Shown here: positions 32,713-44,238 of the stretch, in pieces
How positions within the stretch are numbered: position 1 is the first letter of the stretch
Layout of the letters: every line of letters starts with the position of its first letter
Origin: Halomonas beimenensis
GTDB lineage: Bacteria; Pseudomonadota; Gammaproteobacteria; Pseudomonadales; Halomonadaceae
DNA length: 64,000 nucleotides
Assembly (NCBI RefSeq): GCF_002549795.1
Contig: NZ_CP021435.1
Span: 3,286,001-3,350,000, forward strand
Reading direction: 5' to 3'
Notes under the pieces: generated by a model
Told to the model about the DNA's origin: nothing
Seen by the model: only the letters and a program-made list of their open reading frames with translations
Database searches by the model: none
Position numbers and translations under genes: made by a program

Positions 32713-33333
32713 ATGGCCAACGACGACACCCCACGGGTGAGCTTCACCCGCATGAAGGACGGCACCCGAGAGGACTACCAACTGCTGGGACGGCTGGAGG
32801 AGGCCTACGTCGAGGGGCTCCCCGAGCGCATCCTCGCCGCCCTGCGGGGACTGGAGCACACCCTGAGCGGGTATCGGGTCTCGCGTCTCGAGCATGTGCT
32901 GCAGTCCGCCAGCCGTGCCGAGGACGATGGCGAGGAGGAGGAGATGATCGTCGCGGCGCTGATCCACGACCTGGGCGACGACCTGGCGCCGCACAACCAT
33001 TCCCAGTATGCCGCCTCGATCATCCGCCCCTATGTCAGCGCCCGGGTCGCCTGGGTGATCGAACACCATGGCCTGTTCCAGAACTACTACTATATCCACC
33101 ACTTCGGCGGTGATCCGCTGGAGCGCGACCGGTATCGGGATCATCCCTGGTATCAGGACTGCGTGGACTTCTGCGAGCGCTGGGACCAGGCCTCCTTCGA
33201 CCCTGACTACCCCACCCGGCCCCTCGAGCATTTCGCGCCAATGGTGCGGCGCATCTTCTCCCGTCCGCCCTTCGATCCCGGGATCATCGGCGAGGCCCCG
33301 ACGAGCACGCCTGATCGCCCGAAGGGGGGCTAG
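32713..33333 (+). CDS. tmpB: HD-domain mixed-valent diiron oxygenase, TmpB/PhnZ-like
   Basis: A 206-residue HD-domain protein. Predicted metal ligands are H61, H85-D86 (ALIHDLGDD), H94/H96 (PHNH), H118/H119 (VIEHHG) and an Asp in CERWD. The E20-D21-Y22 motif near the N-terminus corresponds to the Tyr/Glu lid of PhnZ. These enzymes cleave C-P bonds with O2. After TmpA, TmpB would split the hydroxylated phosphonate into glycine betaine and phosphate, useful as osmoprotectant and P source in a halophile. The gene follows tmpA by 34 bp. Its TAG stop lies in the GCTAGC target duplicated by the IS element immediately after it. Confidence 0.78.
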   Translation: MANDDTPRVSFTRMKDGTREDYQLLGRLEEAYVEGLPERILAALRGLEHTLSGYRVSRLEHVLQSASRAEDDGEEEEMIVAALIHDLGDDLAPHNHSQYAASIIRPYVSARVAWVIEHHGLFQNYYYIHHFGGDPLERDRYRDHPWYQDCVDFCERWDQASFDPDYPTRPLEHFAPMVRRIFSRPPFDPGIIGEAPTSTPDRPKGG

Positions 33334-34364
33334 CTGTGTAAACCCACCAGGTTGTTCACGGAAAGGCCTAACCGGTGAACCGGAGAGCAGTAATCCAAAC
33401 TGGCATGCGGCCGATGCCAGTTGTACTGGTGCAGCCAGGCCGGCAGATGTTGCCGGCGCTGCTCCGAGCTCTCGTAGGACCGCGCATAGGCCCATTCGCG
33501 AAGGGCGGTTTGAATAAACCGCTCTGCCTTGCCATTGGTGCGTGGGGTATAAGGGCGAGTGCGCTTGTGCGTTAGCCCCAGGCGCCGGCACAGGCGCTGG
33601 AATGCCTTGGATTTGTAACAGGCGCCGTTGTCGGTCAGGACACGGGCGAAGCGAACCCCGAGCCGCCGGTAATAACGCATCGCGTCCAGCAGCGCGTAAC
33701 ACGCGCTCCAACCGGTTTCATTGGGATAGAGGGTGCCGAAGGCCACCCGTGAGTGATCGTCGATAGCGATATGGACATACTCCCACCCCGCGCCGGGCGT
33801 GTTCTGCTGGCGATCGCCCGTCACCCGATGGCCCGGGCGTTCGAAACGTCCCAACTTCTTGATATCCAAGTGCAGGAGATCCCCTGGCGCGTCATGTTCA
33901 TAGCGGTTATCAGGCCTTGCCGGTGACAGCAAGGCCAGCCGGTTCAGCCCCTTGCGCTTGAGGATCCGCGCCACCGTGCTCTGCCCGATGCCCAGCGCCC
34001 GGGCGATCTGGCGATAGGTCTGACGCTGCTGACGACGTTCGATGACCTGCTCCACGGTGGCGGCATCGGTGGCACAAGGGCTCCGCCCCGGGCGCGACGA
34101 GCGGTCTTGAAGCCCCGGGAGGCCTTCTTCGCGGAACCGGCGGACCCACTTGTAGACCGTTCTCACACTGACGCCCTGAGCTTGAGCCACTTCCCTTGGC
34201 CGTATCCCTTCATCGATGACACGACGTGCCAGCAGGGCTCGACCATGTGGGGTAAGACGGGCATTCTGGTGAGTGTTCATCCGGACCTCCTGGAGCGATT
34301 GGTTGGTTCGCATCTCCAGTCTTCCGGGTAGGTTCCGGATGAACAACCTACCGAGAGATCACAG

Positions 34365-34369
<5 letters not shown>
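33329..34369. mobile_element. IS481-family insertion sequence with 6 bp target duplication
   Basis: The element spans 33335-34363 (1029 bp) and is flanked by GCTAGC at 33329-33334 and 34364-34369. Its ends are imperfect inverted repeats: TGTGTAAACCCACCAGGTTGTTCA on the left and, reading inward from the right, TGTGATCTCTCGGTAGGTTGTTCA. IS481-type elements are known to target NCTAGN, as seen here. It carries one transposase gene that looks intact. Removing the element and one duplicate restores GGGGGGCTAGCCCTC, in which tmpB and yheU would share a CTAG containing both stops. Confidence 0.93.
33330..34280 (-). CDS. IS481-family transposase
   Basis: A 316-residue DDE transposase. The N-terminal part has two helix-turn-helix segments (IRPREVAQAQGVSVRTVYKWVRRFREEG; TYRQIARALGIGQSTVARIL), and the rve integrase core has the triad Asp in LLHLDIKKL, Asp in RVLTDNGACYKS and Glu in NGKAERFIQT. 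ATG at 34280 (MNTHQNARLTPHGRALLARR) follows AGGAGGT; the open frame extends upstream without need. The last codons are inside the left end of the element, and the stop codon TAG (33330-33332) is supplied by the target duplication, not by the element. The gene appears complete and could be active. Confidence 0.95.
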   Translation of the reverse strand: MNTHQNARLTPHGRALLARRVIDEGIRPREVAQAQGVSVRTVYKWVRRFREEGLPGLQDRSSRPGRSPCATDAATVEQVIERRQQRQTYRQIARALGIGQSTVARILKRKGLNRLALLSPARPDNRYEHDAPGDLLHLDIKKLGRFERPGHRVTGDRQQNTPGAGWEYVHIAIDDHSRVAFGTLYPNETGWSACYALLDAMRYYRRLGVRFARVLTDNGACYKSKAFQRLCRRLGLTHKRTRPYTPRTNGKAERFIQTALREWAYARSYESSEQRRQHLPAWLHQYNWHRPHASLDYCSPVHRLGLSVNNLVGLHS

Positions 34370-36739
<2,370 letters not shown>

Positions 36740-36756
36740 CTAGCTTACCAAAGCAG

Positions 36757-36822
36757 CAACCCCCGTGGGGTGAGCCCACGGGGGTTGTCTTCCAGCTTCC
36801 GGCTTCTCGCTTCCGGCTTTAG
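36757..36822. terminator. Strong hairpin plus heptamer run between zipA and ligA
   Basis: CAACCCCCGTGGG (36757-36769) pairs perfectly with CCCACGGGGGTTG (36775-36787), 13 bp with a 5 nt loop. On the plus strand the stem is followed by a GCTTCCG GCTTCTC GCTTCCG GCTTTAG heptamer run (36795-36822) that reaches the zipA stop. No T run follows on the minus strand, so it may only partly stop zipA transcripts. Confidence 0.6.
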
Positions 36823-38297
36823 TTTACCTGATAGCGGTGGAGCCTGTGCCGGCGCTCGAACTCCTGGACACGCTGGCGGGCGAACTCCACGGTCTGGGCG
36901 GTCATGACGCTCATGTTCTCGTCCTTCAGCTCGCCGCCCAGATGCCGCACGATGACCATGGCGGTCTCGACCATGGCCTCGAATGCCGCGGCGGTGTCCT
37001 CGGCGCCCGGCAGCGGCATCAGCAGGGTGATGCCCGGGGTGCGGAAGTCGTCCATGGCCTCGATGGGGAAGGTCCCGGGCTTGACCACGTTGACCATGGA
37101 GAACTGCAGGCGGCTCTCCGGGTCTTCGGTCTCGAAGCGGTGGAAGATGCCCATGTCGCGACCATAGCGCAGGCCGCAGGCCAGCATCAGGTCCAGCAGG
37201 GCGGTACCGGAGAAGCCCTCCTCCTCGCGGGACATGACGCTGATGACGATGAGTTCCTCGGCCTCGCTCAGGGTATCGCGGGCATGGCCGGCGTCGACGT
37301 CATGGCGCAGGGCCTTCTCGAGCACGGGGTGCGTCCGCACGACCTCGTCGTCGTCACGGGCGTCGGCCTCGGGGGAGGCGGCGGTCTCGGGATCCGGCGC
37401 GACCGTCCGCCGCGAGGGCGTGAACAAGGGGTCGTCGGCGTCGATGGCGGCTTCCTGGCGCGCGCGGGATGCCTCGCGGGCCTGGTCCTCGGCCAGGCGG
37501 CGCTCCGCGGCCGCCGCTTCCTCTCGCTGGCGCGCCGCTTCTTCGCGCCGGGCCTTCTCGGCCTGCTCCTGCTCGCGCCGGGCACGCTTCTGGTCGCGAC
37601 GCTCGGCGAGGCTCTTCTGCAGGGAGGCGCCGAGCTTCTGGACCGAGGATCCGACGCGTCGGGATCCGCTCTTGAGCGAGTCCCCCATGCCTTCCAGGTC
37701 GACCAGGCGATAGTCCTGCTCGTCGTAGCCGTCGTGATCCGCCGGATCGGCGACCAGGGGCTCCGGCTTGGCCGCATCGTCTCGGGGGGCGGCCTCGTCG
37801 GACGCATCGAGCGCCGGTTCACGACGCTCGGCTTCCGCCTGGCCTCGATTCGGGGACTCGCGTTCGTCGGCCGGTGGGTGCGATACCGTCTCGGCCTCCT
37901 CCTCGGGCGCGGAGGCAGCCGGCGCCGGGGCCGCCTTGTCCTCTTGCCGGGCGGGAGTCGGGGCCGGCTCGACCGGTGTCGGCTCGACGTGCTGGCGACG
38001 GAATTCGGACAATACCCTCGAGGGGCCGGGATGGTCCTGGCGCTGGAGCTTGGGCTTGGGGGTCACGCCCCCGTCTTCCGCGGGCCTGACGACTCGCGCC
38101 CCTCCATTGGGCAGTTCCCAGTTGATTTCGGCCTCGCGGGCCGCCTCTTCGGGGTCCTGGACGGGGCCCGAGGCGTCGTGTTCGGCCTGGTCGAGGCGCG
38201 GAACACGGCGCTGGCGCTGCAGGCGACGCACACCGTCGATGACGATCAAGGTCACCAGCGCCAGCCCCAGAATGATCAGCCACTCTCTAAGTTCCAT
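36819..38297 (-). CDS. zipA: Cell division protein ZipA
   Basis: Anchors FtsZ to the inner membrane. The N-terminal helix [26 protein letters not shown] is the membrane anchor with the N-terminus outside; next come a basic segment and a long Pro/Glu/Ala-rich linker including a charged coiled coil ([37 protein letters not shown]). The C-terminal FtsZ-binding domain runs from about residue 350 ([40 protein letters not shown]-like) to the end. At 492 residues it is longer than E. coli ZipA (328) because of the linker. It sits between smc and ligA. Confidence 0.95.
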   Translation of the reverse strand: [492 protein letters not shown]

Positions 38298-38522
38298 GGG
38301 TCGTCATGCCTTCATGCTAAGGCGCCATGCCTGATGGTTGTTCGACATCAGCATAGCGCGATTGCCCAAAAAAGGACCAGATTTTTACTTGTCAAGCCCG
38401 ATAAAAATTCAACGAGGCTCGACCGGCCCTGCGCAATCGCCCTGCGTGAAACCCTGTGCGTCCTTGCAATGCATCATCATGGTATTCCTTGTTACTCCTT
38501 TTCCCCCCCGCGTTCAAGCCTT

Positions 38523-41500
38523 TCAGGCCTCGGCCAGCGCCGCCGCTTCCTCGACGCCCACCGCCACCAGGCGTGACACCCCGGGCTCCTGCATGGTGAC
38601 CCCCATGAGCCTTTCCGAGGCCTCCATGGCGATCTTGTTGTGGGTGATGTAGATGAACTGGACCGAGTCCGACATCTCCTTCACGAGCTTGGCATAGCGT
38701 CCCACATTGGCATCATCCAGGGGCGCATCCACCTCGTCGAGCATGCAGAAGGGGGCCGGATTGAGCTGGAAGATCGCGAACACCATCGACAGCGCGGTCA
38801 ACGCCTTCTCCCCTCCCGAGAGGAGGTGAATGGTGCTGTTCTTCTTGCCGGGTGGACGCGCCATGATGGCCACCCCGGTCTCGAGCAAATCGTCGCCGGT
38901 CAGCGTCAACCATGCGGTCCCGCCGCCGAAGACCTTGGGAAAAAGCGTCTGCAGGCCGGCGTTCACTCGCTCGAAGGTGTCGCGGAATCGGGTGCGGGTT
39001 TCCTGGTCGATACGACGGATCGCCCGGTCGAGCGTCTCCAGGGCCTCGGTCAGTTCGGCGTGCTGGGCCTCCAGGTAGTCGCGCCGCTCGGCCTGCTGGT
39101 CGTATTCCTCGATGGCCGCCAGGTTGATGGCGCCCAGCCGGCGGATGCGCTCGCCGACCTCCTCGAGACGGGTCTCCCAGGCCGACTCGGTGGCATTGGG
39201 ATCCAGCCCCTCGGCCAGGGCGCCCGCGTCGTGGCCCAGTTCCCGGAGCTGCTCGTCCTGGGTCTCGGCCTTGAGCGCCAGGGCCTGGACCTGCATGCGC
39301 GCCTCCTGGAGGCGCTCGCGGATGCCCTCGAGCTGGCGCTCGTGGGCCTGGCGGGCCTGCTCGTCCTCGCGCAGCCGCTCCACCAGGCCGGCGGCCCGGG
39401 AGCGCGCCTCGTTCAGCTCACGCTCCTCGCGCTCGCGACGATGCAGCAGCTCCTCCAGGCGATCGCGGCGTTCCTCGTCGGGTTCCTGCAGGGCCTCGCG
39501 GGCCTCCTCGAGCTCGGCGCAGCGCTGTGCGAGACGCTCGCGGGCCTCGCCGGAACGCCCCTGCTGCTCGGCCAGGCCGGCCCGCTCGGTGGTCAGGCGC
39601 TGGTGTTCCAGGGCCAGGCGCTGGGCCTGCTCGGCCAGGGGCCGTTGCTGGCTGCGCAGCTGGGTCAGCCGCTCCCGGGCCTCCTGCCGAGCCCGCTCCA
39701 GGCGCTCGCGGGTCTCGGCGCCCTCCTCCAGCCGGGCCATGGCGGCCTGCCAGTGCTCGCGGGTCTGCTCGATGGCCAGCCGGGTCTCCTCGGCGGACTC
39801 GGCCAGCCCCTCGAGTTCCTCGGCGAGCTCCCCGGCCCGCCCCTGGAGATGCTCGAGACGACTGGCCAGGCCGCTGTCCTGGACCGCCAGCTGCTGGCGC
39901 TGCTGCTCCAGGTCGCGCTCTTCCAGGCGCACCGTCTCCAGGCCTTGCTCGGCCCGCTCGACGCGTTCGGCCGCCTCGGCCAGCCGTGCCTCCTGCTCCT
40001 CGAGGCGGGCTTCCACGGCACCGAGTTCCTCTCGCACCTCCGCCTCCCGGCGGCGGCTCACCAGCAGGGCGTCGGGGCCCTCGTCCTGGCCCCGGTGTCG
40101 CGCCCAGCCGTCGCCGACCCAGAGACCGCAGGCGGTGATCAGGCTCTCCCCGGCGGTCAGGGACTCGCGCTCGGCCCAGGCCTGCTCGCGGCTCGCCACG
40201 CAGCGCACCCCGGCGAGCCACTGGGCGGCGGCGCCGGCGCCCGAGACCTTGGCGGCCAGGCTGTCGAGCGGCGACTCGCGCTCGTCGGCCTCCAGCAGGC
40301 CCAGCTCGGGCGCCAGGGCCGGCGCCAGCAGTCGCGCGCCATCGGCCAGGGGGGCGAGGCGGGCGCGCAGCCAGGGCGCCAGCACCCAGGAGACGACCTC
40401 CTCCCAGCCGGCCTCCACCTCGAGGCACTCGCCGAGCCGCGGGGCCTCGCCGAGGCCCTGCTCGGCCAGGTGATCGTCCAGGCTCTCGTCGTGATCGGCC
40501 AGGGCCGCCTGGATCAGCGCCTCCAGCGAGGCCAGCTCGCCCTGGAGGGTGCTGCGCCGCTGCCGGTCGGCCTCGCGGGCCACCTCGGCCTCGCGAACGG
40601 CCTCGCGTGCGGCATCGCGGCCGACCTGCCACTGCTCGCGTCGCGCCTCGCTCTCCGCCAGGCGCTCGTCCAGTTCCGCGAGGCGTTCGGCGACCTCGTC
40701 GCGCTGGGCCTGGAGGCCGGCGATGTCGGGCAGTTCCTCGCGCTGCTGGCGACGCTTGCCGACGTCGGCCTCGATGCGCTCGAGCCGGGCCTCCTGCTCG
40801 CGCAGGCGATCCTGGGCGCGCTCGGCCTCCCGACTGTCGGCCTGCCAGGTCTCCCCGAAGGCCTCCCAGTCGGCGTCGGCCTGCTCGGCGAGAGGCTCGG
40901 CCTCCTCCAGGGCGGCCTCCAGCTCGGCGAGTCGCTCGGCCACCTCTTCCTGTTCGGGCCCCAGGGTCTCGAGCCGGTCGTCGAGGCCGGCGAGTCGCTC
41001 GCCGTCGTCCTCGCCGAGCCGTTCGATGTCGGCGAGTTCCCGGCGAGCCGCCTCCAGGTCCCGGGCCAGCTGCTGGTCCCGGGAGCGGGTGTGCTCGAGG
41101 TCCTGCTCGAGACGGGCGATGGCGGTGGTGGTCTCGTGGAAACGGTGCTGATAGCCCTCGAGCTCCGTGGCCAGCCGGTCGTGCTCGGCGCGGGCCTCCT
41201 CCAGGCGGGTCTCGCACTGGCGCAGTCCCAGCACCTCGCGTTCCACGGCGGTCTCGAGGTCGCGGACGCGAGTCTCCTCCTCCTCCTGGCTGGCCTTCAG
41301 GGCGCGACCGCGCAGCAGCGCCAGCTCGCCCTTGAGCCGGTATTCCTCCTGCTTGAGGGTCTGATAGCGGCGGGCCGCGTCGGCCTGGCGCTTGAGGCGC
41401 TCGAGCTGCTTGTCGAGCTCCTCGCGGATGTCCTCCAGGCGCTCCAGGTTCTCCTGGGTGCGGCGCATGCGGTTCTCGGTCTCGCGACGGCGCTCCTTGT

Positions 41501-42017
41501 ACTTGGAGATGCCGGCGGCCTCCTCGAGGGTGGCACGCAGCTCCTCGGGCCGGGACTCGATCAGCCGCGAGATCATCCCCTGGCCGATGATGGCATAGGA
41601 GCGCGGCCCCAGGCCGGTACCGAGGAAGAGATCCGAGATGTCCCGGCGGCGGCACTTCTGGCCGTTGAAGAAGTAGGTGGACTGCCCTTCCCGGGTGACC
41701 TGGCGCTTGACCGAGATCTCGGCGTACTGGGCATAGGGGCCGCCCATGGTGCCGTCACGGTTGTCGAAGTGCAGCTCGATCGAGGCCTGCCCCACCGGCT
41801 TGCGGCCGGTGGAGCCATTGAAGATGACGTCGGCCATCGACTCGCCGCGCAGGGTCTTGGCGGAGGATTCCCCCATGACCCAGCGCACGGCGTCGATGAT
41901 GTTGGACTTCCCGCAGCCGTTGGGCCCGACGATGGCGGTCATGTTGCCGTCGAAGGGCACGGTGATCGGATCGACGAAGGACTTGAACCCCGCCAGGCGA
42001 ATCGACTTCAGGCGCAT
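38523..42017 (-). CDS. smc: Chromosome segregation protein SMC
   Basis: A 1164-residue condensin core that holds and loops chromosomal DNA. The N-terminal head has Walker A GPNGCGKSNIID near residue 32. Two long coiled coils flank a hinge near residues 500-650. The C-terminal head has the signature LLSGGEKALTALSMVFAIF and Walker B CMLDEVDAPLDDANV. Presence of full SMC with ScpAB rather than MukB is usual in Halomonas and Pseudomonas; scpA and scpB are not in this window. The start is 3 bp after the ccmI stop, so smc may be partly transcribed from the ccm operon. A 225 bp gap follows before zipA. Confidence 0.97.
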   Translation of the reverse strand: MRLKSIRLAGFKSFVDPITVPFDGNMTAIVGPNGCGKSNIIDAVRWVMGESSAKTLRGESMADVIFNGSTGRKPVGQASIELHFDNRDGTMGGPYAQYAEISVKRQVTREGQSTYFFNGQKCRRRDISDLFLGTGLGPRSYAIIGQGMISRLIESRPEELRATLEEAAGISKYKERRRETENRMRRTQENLERLEDIREELDKQLERLKRQADAARRYQTLKQEEYRLKGELALLRGRALKASQEEEETRVRDLETAVEREVLGLRQCETRLEEARAEHDRLATELEGYQHRFHETTTAIARLEQDLEHTRSRDQQLARDLEAARRELADIERLGEDDGERLAGLDDRLETLGPEQEEVAERLAELEAALEEAEPLAEQADADWEAFGETWQADSREAERAQDRLREQEARLERIEADVGKRRQQREELPDIAGLQAQRDEVAERLAELDERLAESEARREQWQVGRDAAREAVREAEVAREADRQRRSTLQGELASLEALIQAALADHDESLDDHLAEQGLGEAPRLGECLEVEAGWEEVVSWVLAPWLRARLAPLADGARLLAPALAPELGLLEADERESPLDSLAAKVSGAGAAAQWLAGVRCVASREQAWAERESLTAGESLITACGLWVGDGWARHRGQDEGPDALLVSRRREAEVREELGAVEARLEEQEARLAEAAERVERAEQGLETVRLEERDLEQQRQQLAVQDSGLASRLEHLQGRAGELAEELEGLAESAEETRLAIEQTREHWQAAMARLEEGAETRERLERARQEARERLTQLRSQQRPLAEQAQRLALEHQRLTTERAGLAEQQGRSGEARERLAQRCAELEEAREALQEPDEERRDRLEELLHRREREERELNEARSRAAGLVERLREDEQARQAHERQLEGIRERLQEARMQVQALALKAETQDEQLRELGHDAGALAEGLDPNATESAWETRLEEVGERIRRLGAINLAAIEEYDQQAERRDYLEAQHAELTEALETLDRAIRRIDQETRTRFRDTFERVNAGLQTLFPKVFGGGTAWLTLTGDDLLETGVAIMARPPGKKNSTIHLLSGGEKALTALSMVFAIFQLNPAPFCMLDEVDAPLDDANVGRYAKLVKEMSDSVQFIYITHNKIAMEASERLMGVTMQEPGVSRLVAVGVEEAAALAEA

Positions 42018-42020
42018 GGC

Positions 42021-43253
42021 TTATTCGACGACCCTGTCGATGACCACCTCCACCGGCTCCTCCTCGGGCTCGCCGACCGGCACGGCCTCCCGACGTCCCC
42101 AGAGGTCGCCGGGCTGTGGCTCGGCCTGGCCGCTGACCGAGACCCGCACCACCAGCCGGGCCTGGTCGACCTGGGACAGCCGCGCCATGGGGGCCATGGC
42201 ATCACCGTCGTCGAGGACGAGGGTGGTCGGCAGCTCGCCCACGGTGGTGCGGACCACCGCCAGCGGCGGCAGCTCCCCGGCGGTGTCACGGGCCACCACG
42301 AAGACCGTGGCGTCCTCGCCCGCGCGCTCGGCCAGGGCCGGGTCGAGGCTGACCCGCACCCGGATACCCGGCCCCTCGCCGGCGGACTCGGGCGTGATGC
42401 CGAGACGCTGCTGGGCCACCCGGATGCCCTCGCGCAGGGCGTCGGCGGAGTCGGGATCGTTCATGCCAGCGATGGCGCGGCGCCAGCGGTCGATGGCCAC
42501 CTCGTAGTCGCCCTGTTCGAAGGCCTCGATGCCCAGCATGCCGAGGACCGTGGGCTGGCCGGGATCGGCGGCCAGGGCCTCGTCGACCAGCGCCTGGACG
42601 TCCTCGGTGAGCTCCCGGCCGGCGGCGAAGTAGCGCAGCTGGGCCAGCTCGGCCAGCAGCCAGGGCTCGCGTCCCTCCAGCTCGAGCAGTCGGGTCAGGG
42701 CCGCATCGGCCTCGGCGGCCCGGCCGCTGTCGCGATAGAGGGGGAACAGCGAGCGCCAGACGTTGGGGTTGTCGGGCTGGCGGGCGGCCTGCTCCTCGAG
42801 GCGCTGGATCAGTACCGGCAATGAGGCCTCCGGATCGTTCATGACCGACTGCTGGATCCGATGGATCTCCAGGTCGCCCTCGGCGCCTTCCAGGCGGTAC
42901 CAGAACACGCTGGCCACCACCAGGGCCACCATCACCACCGGCACCGCGAGCTTGCCCGAGGCGGTCGGCTTGAGGGGCGAACGCGCCTGCGCCGCCGTGT
43001 CGTCGAGCAGGCTGCGCTCCAGCTCCAGTCGGTCCTCCTCGAAGCGCGTCGCGTCGATCTCGCCGCGGTCCCGGGCGGCCTCCAGGGAAGCCAGCCGACG
43101 CCGATAGACGGCGACGTTCTGCTCGGCGGTGCGGTCGTTGGCCTCGAAATCGGCCTGGGCTCGGCGGACGACGGCGGCACGGCGCAGGGGGGCGACCAGC
43201 AGCCACAGCGCCGGCAGCAGCAGGATGGCGAAGGCGAGCCAAAGCAGGGTCAT
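42021..43253 (-). CDS. ccmI: Cytochrome c biogenesis protein CcmI (CycH)
   Basis: Apocytochrome c chaperone of the system I heme lyase. The 410 residues start with two membrane helices (LLWLAFAILLLPALWLLVAPL and, near residue 100, VPVVMVALVVASVFWY) separated by a cytoplasmic loop with a coiled coil, followed by a periplasmic TPR domain and a C-terminal beta domain (RVRVSLDPALAERAGEDATVFVVARDTAG). It hands apocytochrome to CcmF/CcmH. The ATG overlaps the ccmH stop (ATGA). This is the last ccm gene; smc follows at once. Confidence 0.94.
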   Translation of the reverse strand: MTLLWLAFAILLLPALWLLVAPLRRAAVVRRAQADFEANDRTAEQNVAVYRRRLASLEAARDRGEIDATRFEEDRLELERSLLDDTAAQARSPLKPTASGKLAVPVVMVALVVASVFWYRLEGAEGDLEIHRIQQSVMNDPEASLPVLIQRLEEQAARQPDNPNVWRSLFPLYRDSGRAAEADAALTRLLELEGREPWLLAELAQLRYFAAGRELTEDVQALVDEALAADPGQPTVLGMLGIEAFEQGDYEVAIDRWRRAIAGMNDPDSADALREGIRVAQQRLGITPESAGEGPGIRVRVSLDPALAERAGEDATVFVVARDTAGELPPLAVVRTTVGELPTTLVLDDGDAMAPMARLSQVDQARLVVRVSVSGQAEPQPGDLWGRREAVPVGEPEEEPVEVVIDRVVE

Positions 43254-43720
43254 TCGTTCCTCTCAGGGTTGATCAGGGCATCCAGCCGGGCGCGCTCCTC
43301 GGCGGTCAACCGCCGGGCCGAGGCACGTCGCCGGGCGCGCACCATGAGGGCCACCACCAGGGCGCCGAGCAGCACCAGGGCCGCGGGCAGCCCCCAGAGC
43401 AGCAGGGTGCGTCCCTCCAGGCGAGGGTTGTAGAGCACGTAGTCGCCGAAACGACGCACCATGAAGTCGAGGATCTCCTTGTCGGAGCGGCCGTCCTGGA
43501 GCAGCCGGTAGACCCGGTCGCGCATGTCGCCGGCGATGGGCGAATCGGAGTCGCCGATGGCCTGGTTCTGGCACTTGGGACAGCGCAGGGTGGCGGTCAG
43601 CGACTGGTAGCGCTGCTCGAGGACCGGATCCTCGAACCGGCGCACCTCGATGCCGCCCGCCTGGGCGAGCAGCGGCAGCAGCACCAGCATGGCCAGCAGG
43701 GGCCGGATCAGTCGCGCCAT
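43250..43720 (-). CDS. ccmH: Cytochrome c biogenesis protein CcmH (CcmL type)
   Basis: A 156-residue membrane-anchored periplasmic thiol protein. A cleavable signal (MARLIRPLLAMLVLLPLLAQA) precedes the redox motif LRCPKCQNQ with RCxxC, and a C-terminal membrane helix (LLLWGLPAALVLLGALVVALMV) follows. It reduces the heme-binding CxxCH of apocytochrome c, taking electrons from CcmG. It is the short form, separate from CcmI, as in Pseudomonas and unlike the fused CcmH of E. coli. It overlaps ccmG by 13 bp and ccmI by 4 bp. Confidence 0.95.
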   Translation of the reverse strand: MARLIRPLLAMLVLLPLLAQAGGIEVRRFEDPVLEQRYQSLTATLRCPKCQNQAIGDSDSPIAGDMRDRVYRLLQDGRSDKEILDFMVRRFGDYVLYNPRLEGRTLLLWGLPAALVLLGALVVALMVRARRRASARRLTAEERARLDALINPERNE

Positions 43721-44238
43721 CTTTCCACCTCCGGCAGGATCACCTCACGCACGTCCTCCGGCTTGATGTAGCCGGTATGGTGATAACGGATCACGCCCTC
43801 CGCGTCGACCAGGAAGGTCTCGGGGGCGCCGTAGACGCCGAGCTCGAACCCCAGGTCGCCGTCGGGATCGAAGACGTTGACCTCGAAGGGGTTGCCGAAC
43901 TCCGCCAGAAAGGCTCGGCCCTTCTCCCGGGTGTCCTTGTAGTCCACCCCCACCAGGCGCACGCCCCGCTCGGCGAGGTCCAGCAGCTGGGGCATTTCCT
44001 GCTTGCAGGTCGGGCACCACTCCCCCCAGACGTTGACCAGGGTGACCTCGCCCCGGAGCAAAGACTCGTCCACGGTGCGCGACGGATCCTCCAGGGTGGT
44101 CAGCTCGAAGGCCGGAAAGGGATCGGCCATCAGCGCCGAGTCCCGTTCGAAGGGGTTCATCGACAGGCCCTGGTAGAGGAAGCCTCCCAGCGCCAGGAAG
44201 GCCAGAAGCGGCAACAGCAACAGCAGACGGCGCTTCAT
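43708..44238 (-). CDS. ccmG: Thiol:disulfide interchange protein CcmG (DsbE)
   Basis: A 176-residue periplasmic thioredoxin-like protein held by an N-terminal membrane helix (LLLLLPLLAFLALGGFLYQGL). The redox site is WGEWCPTCKQEMP and the cis-Pro loop is YGAPETFLVD, both typical of CcmG. It passes reducing power from the DsbD/CcdA system to CcmH or apocytochrome. ATG at 44238 overlaps the ccmF stop by 4 bp, so translation is coupled. Confidence 0.96.
   Translation of the reverse strand: MKRRLLLLLPLLAFLALGGFLYQGLSMNPFERDSALMADPFPAFELTTLEDPSRTVDESLLRGEVTLVNVWGEWCPTCKQEMPQLLDLAERGVRLVGVDYKDTREKGRAFLAEFGNPFEVNVFDPDGDLGFELGVYGAPETFLVDAEGVIRYHHTGYIKPEDVREVILPEVERWRD

Noticed and set aside
38640..42824. 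A 1394-codon open frame on the plus strand
   Set aside because: It is the antisense of smc and ccmI. High GC removes stop codons on the opposite strand; its composition (Leu, Gly and His rich) resembles no family and smc is unambiguous.
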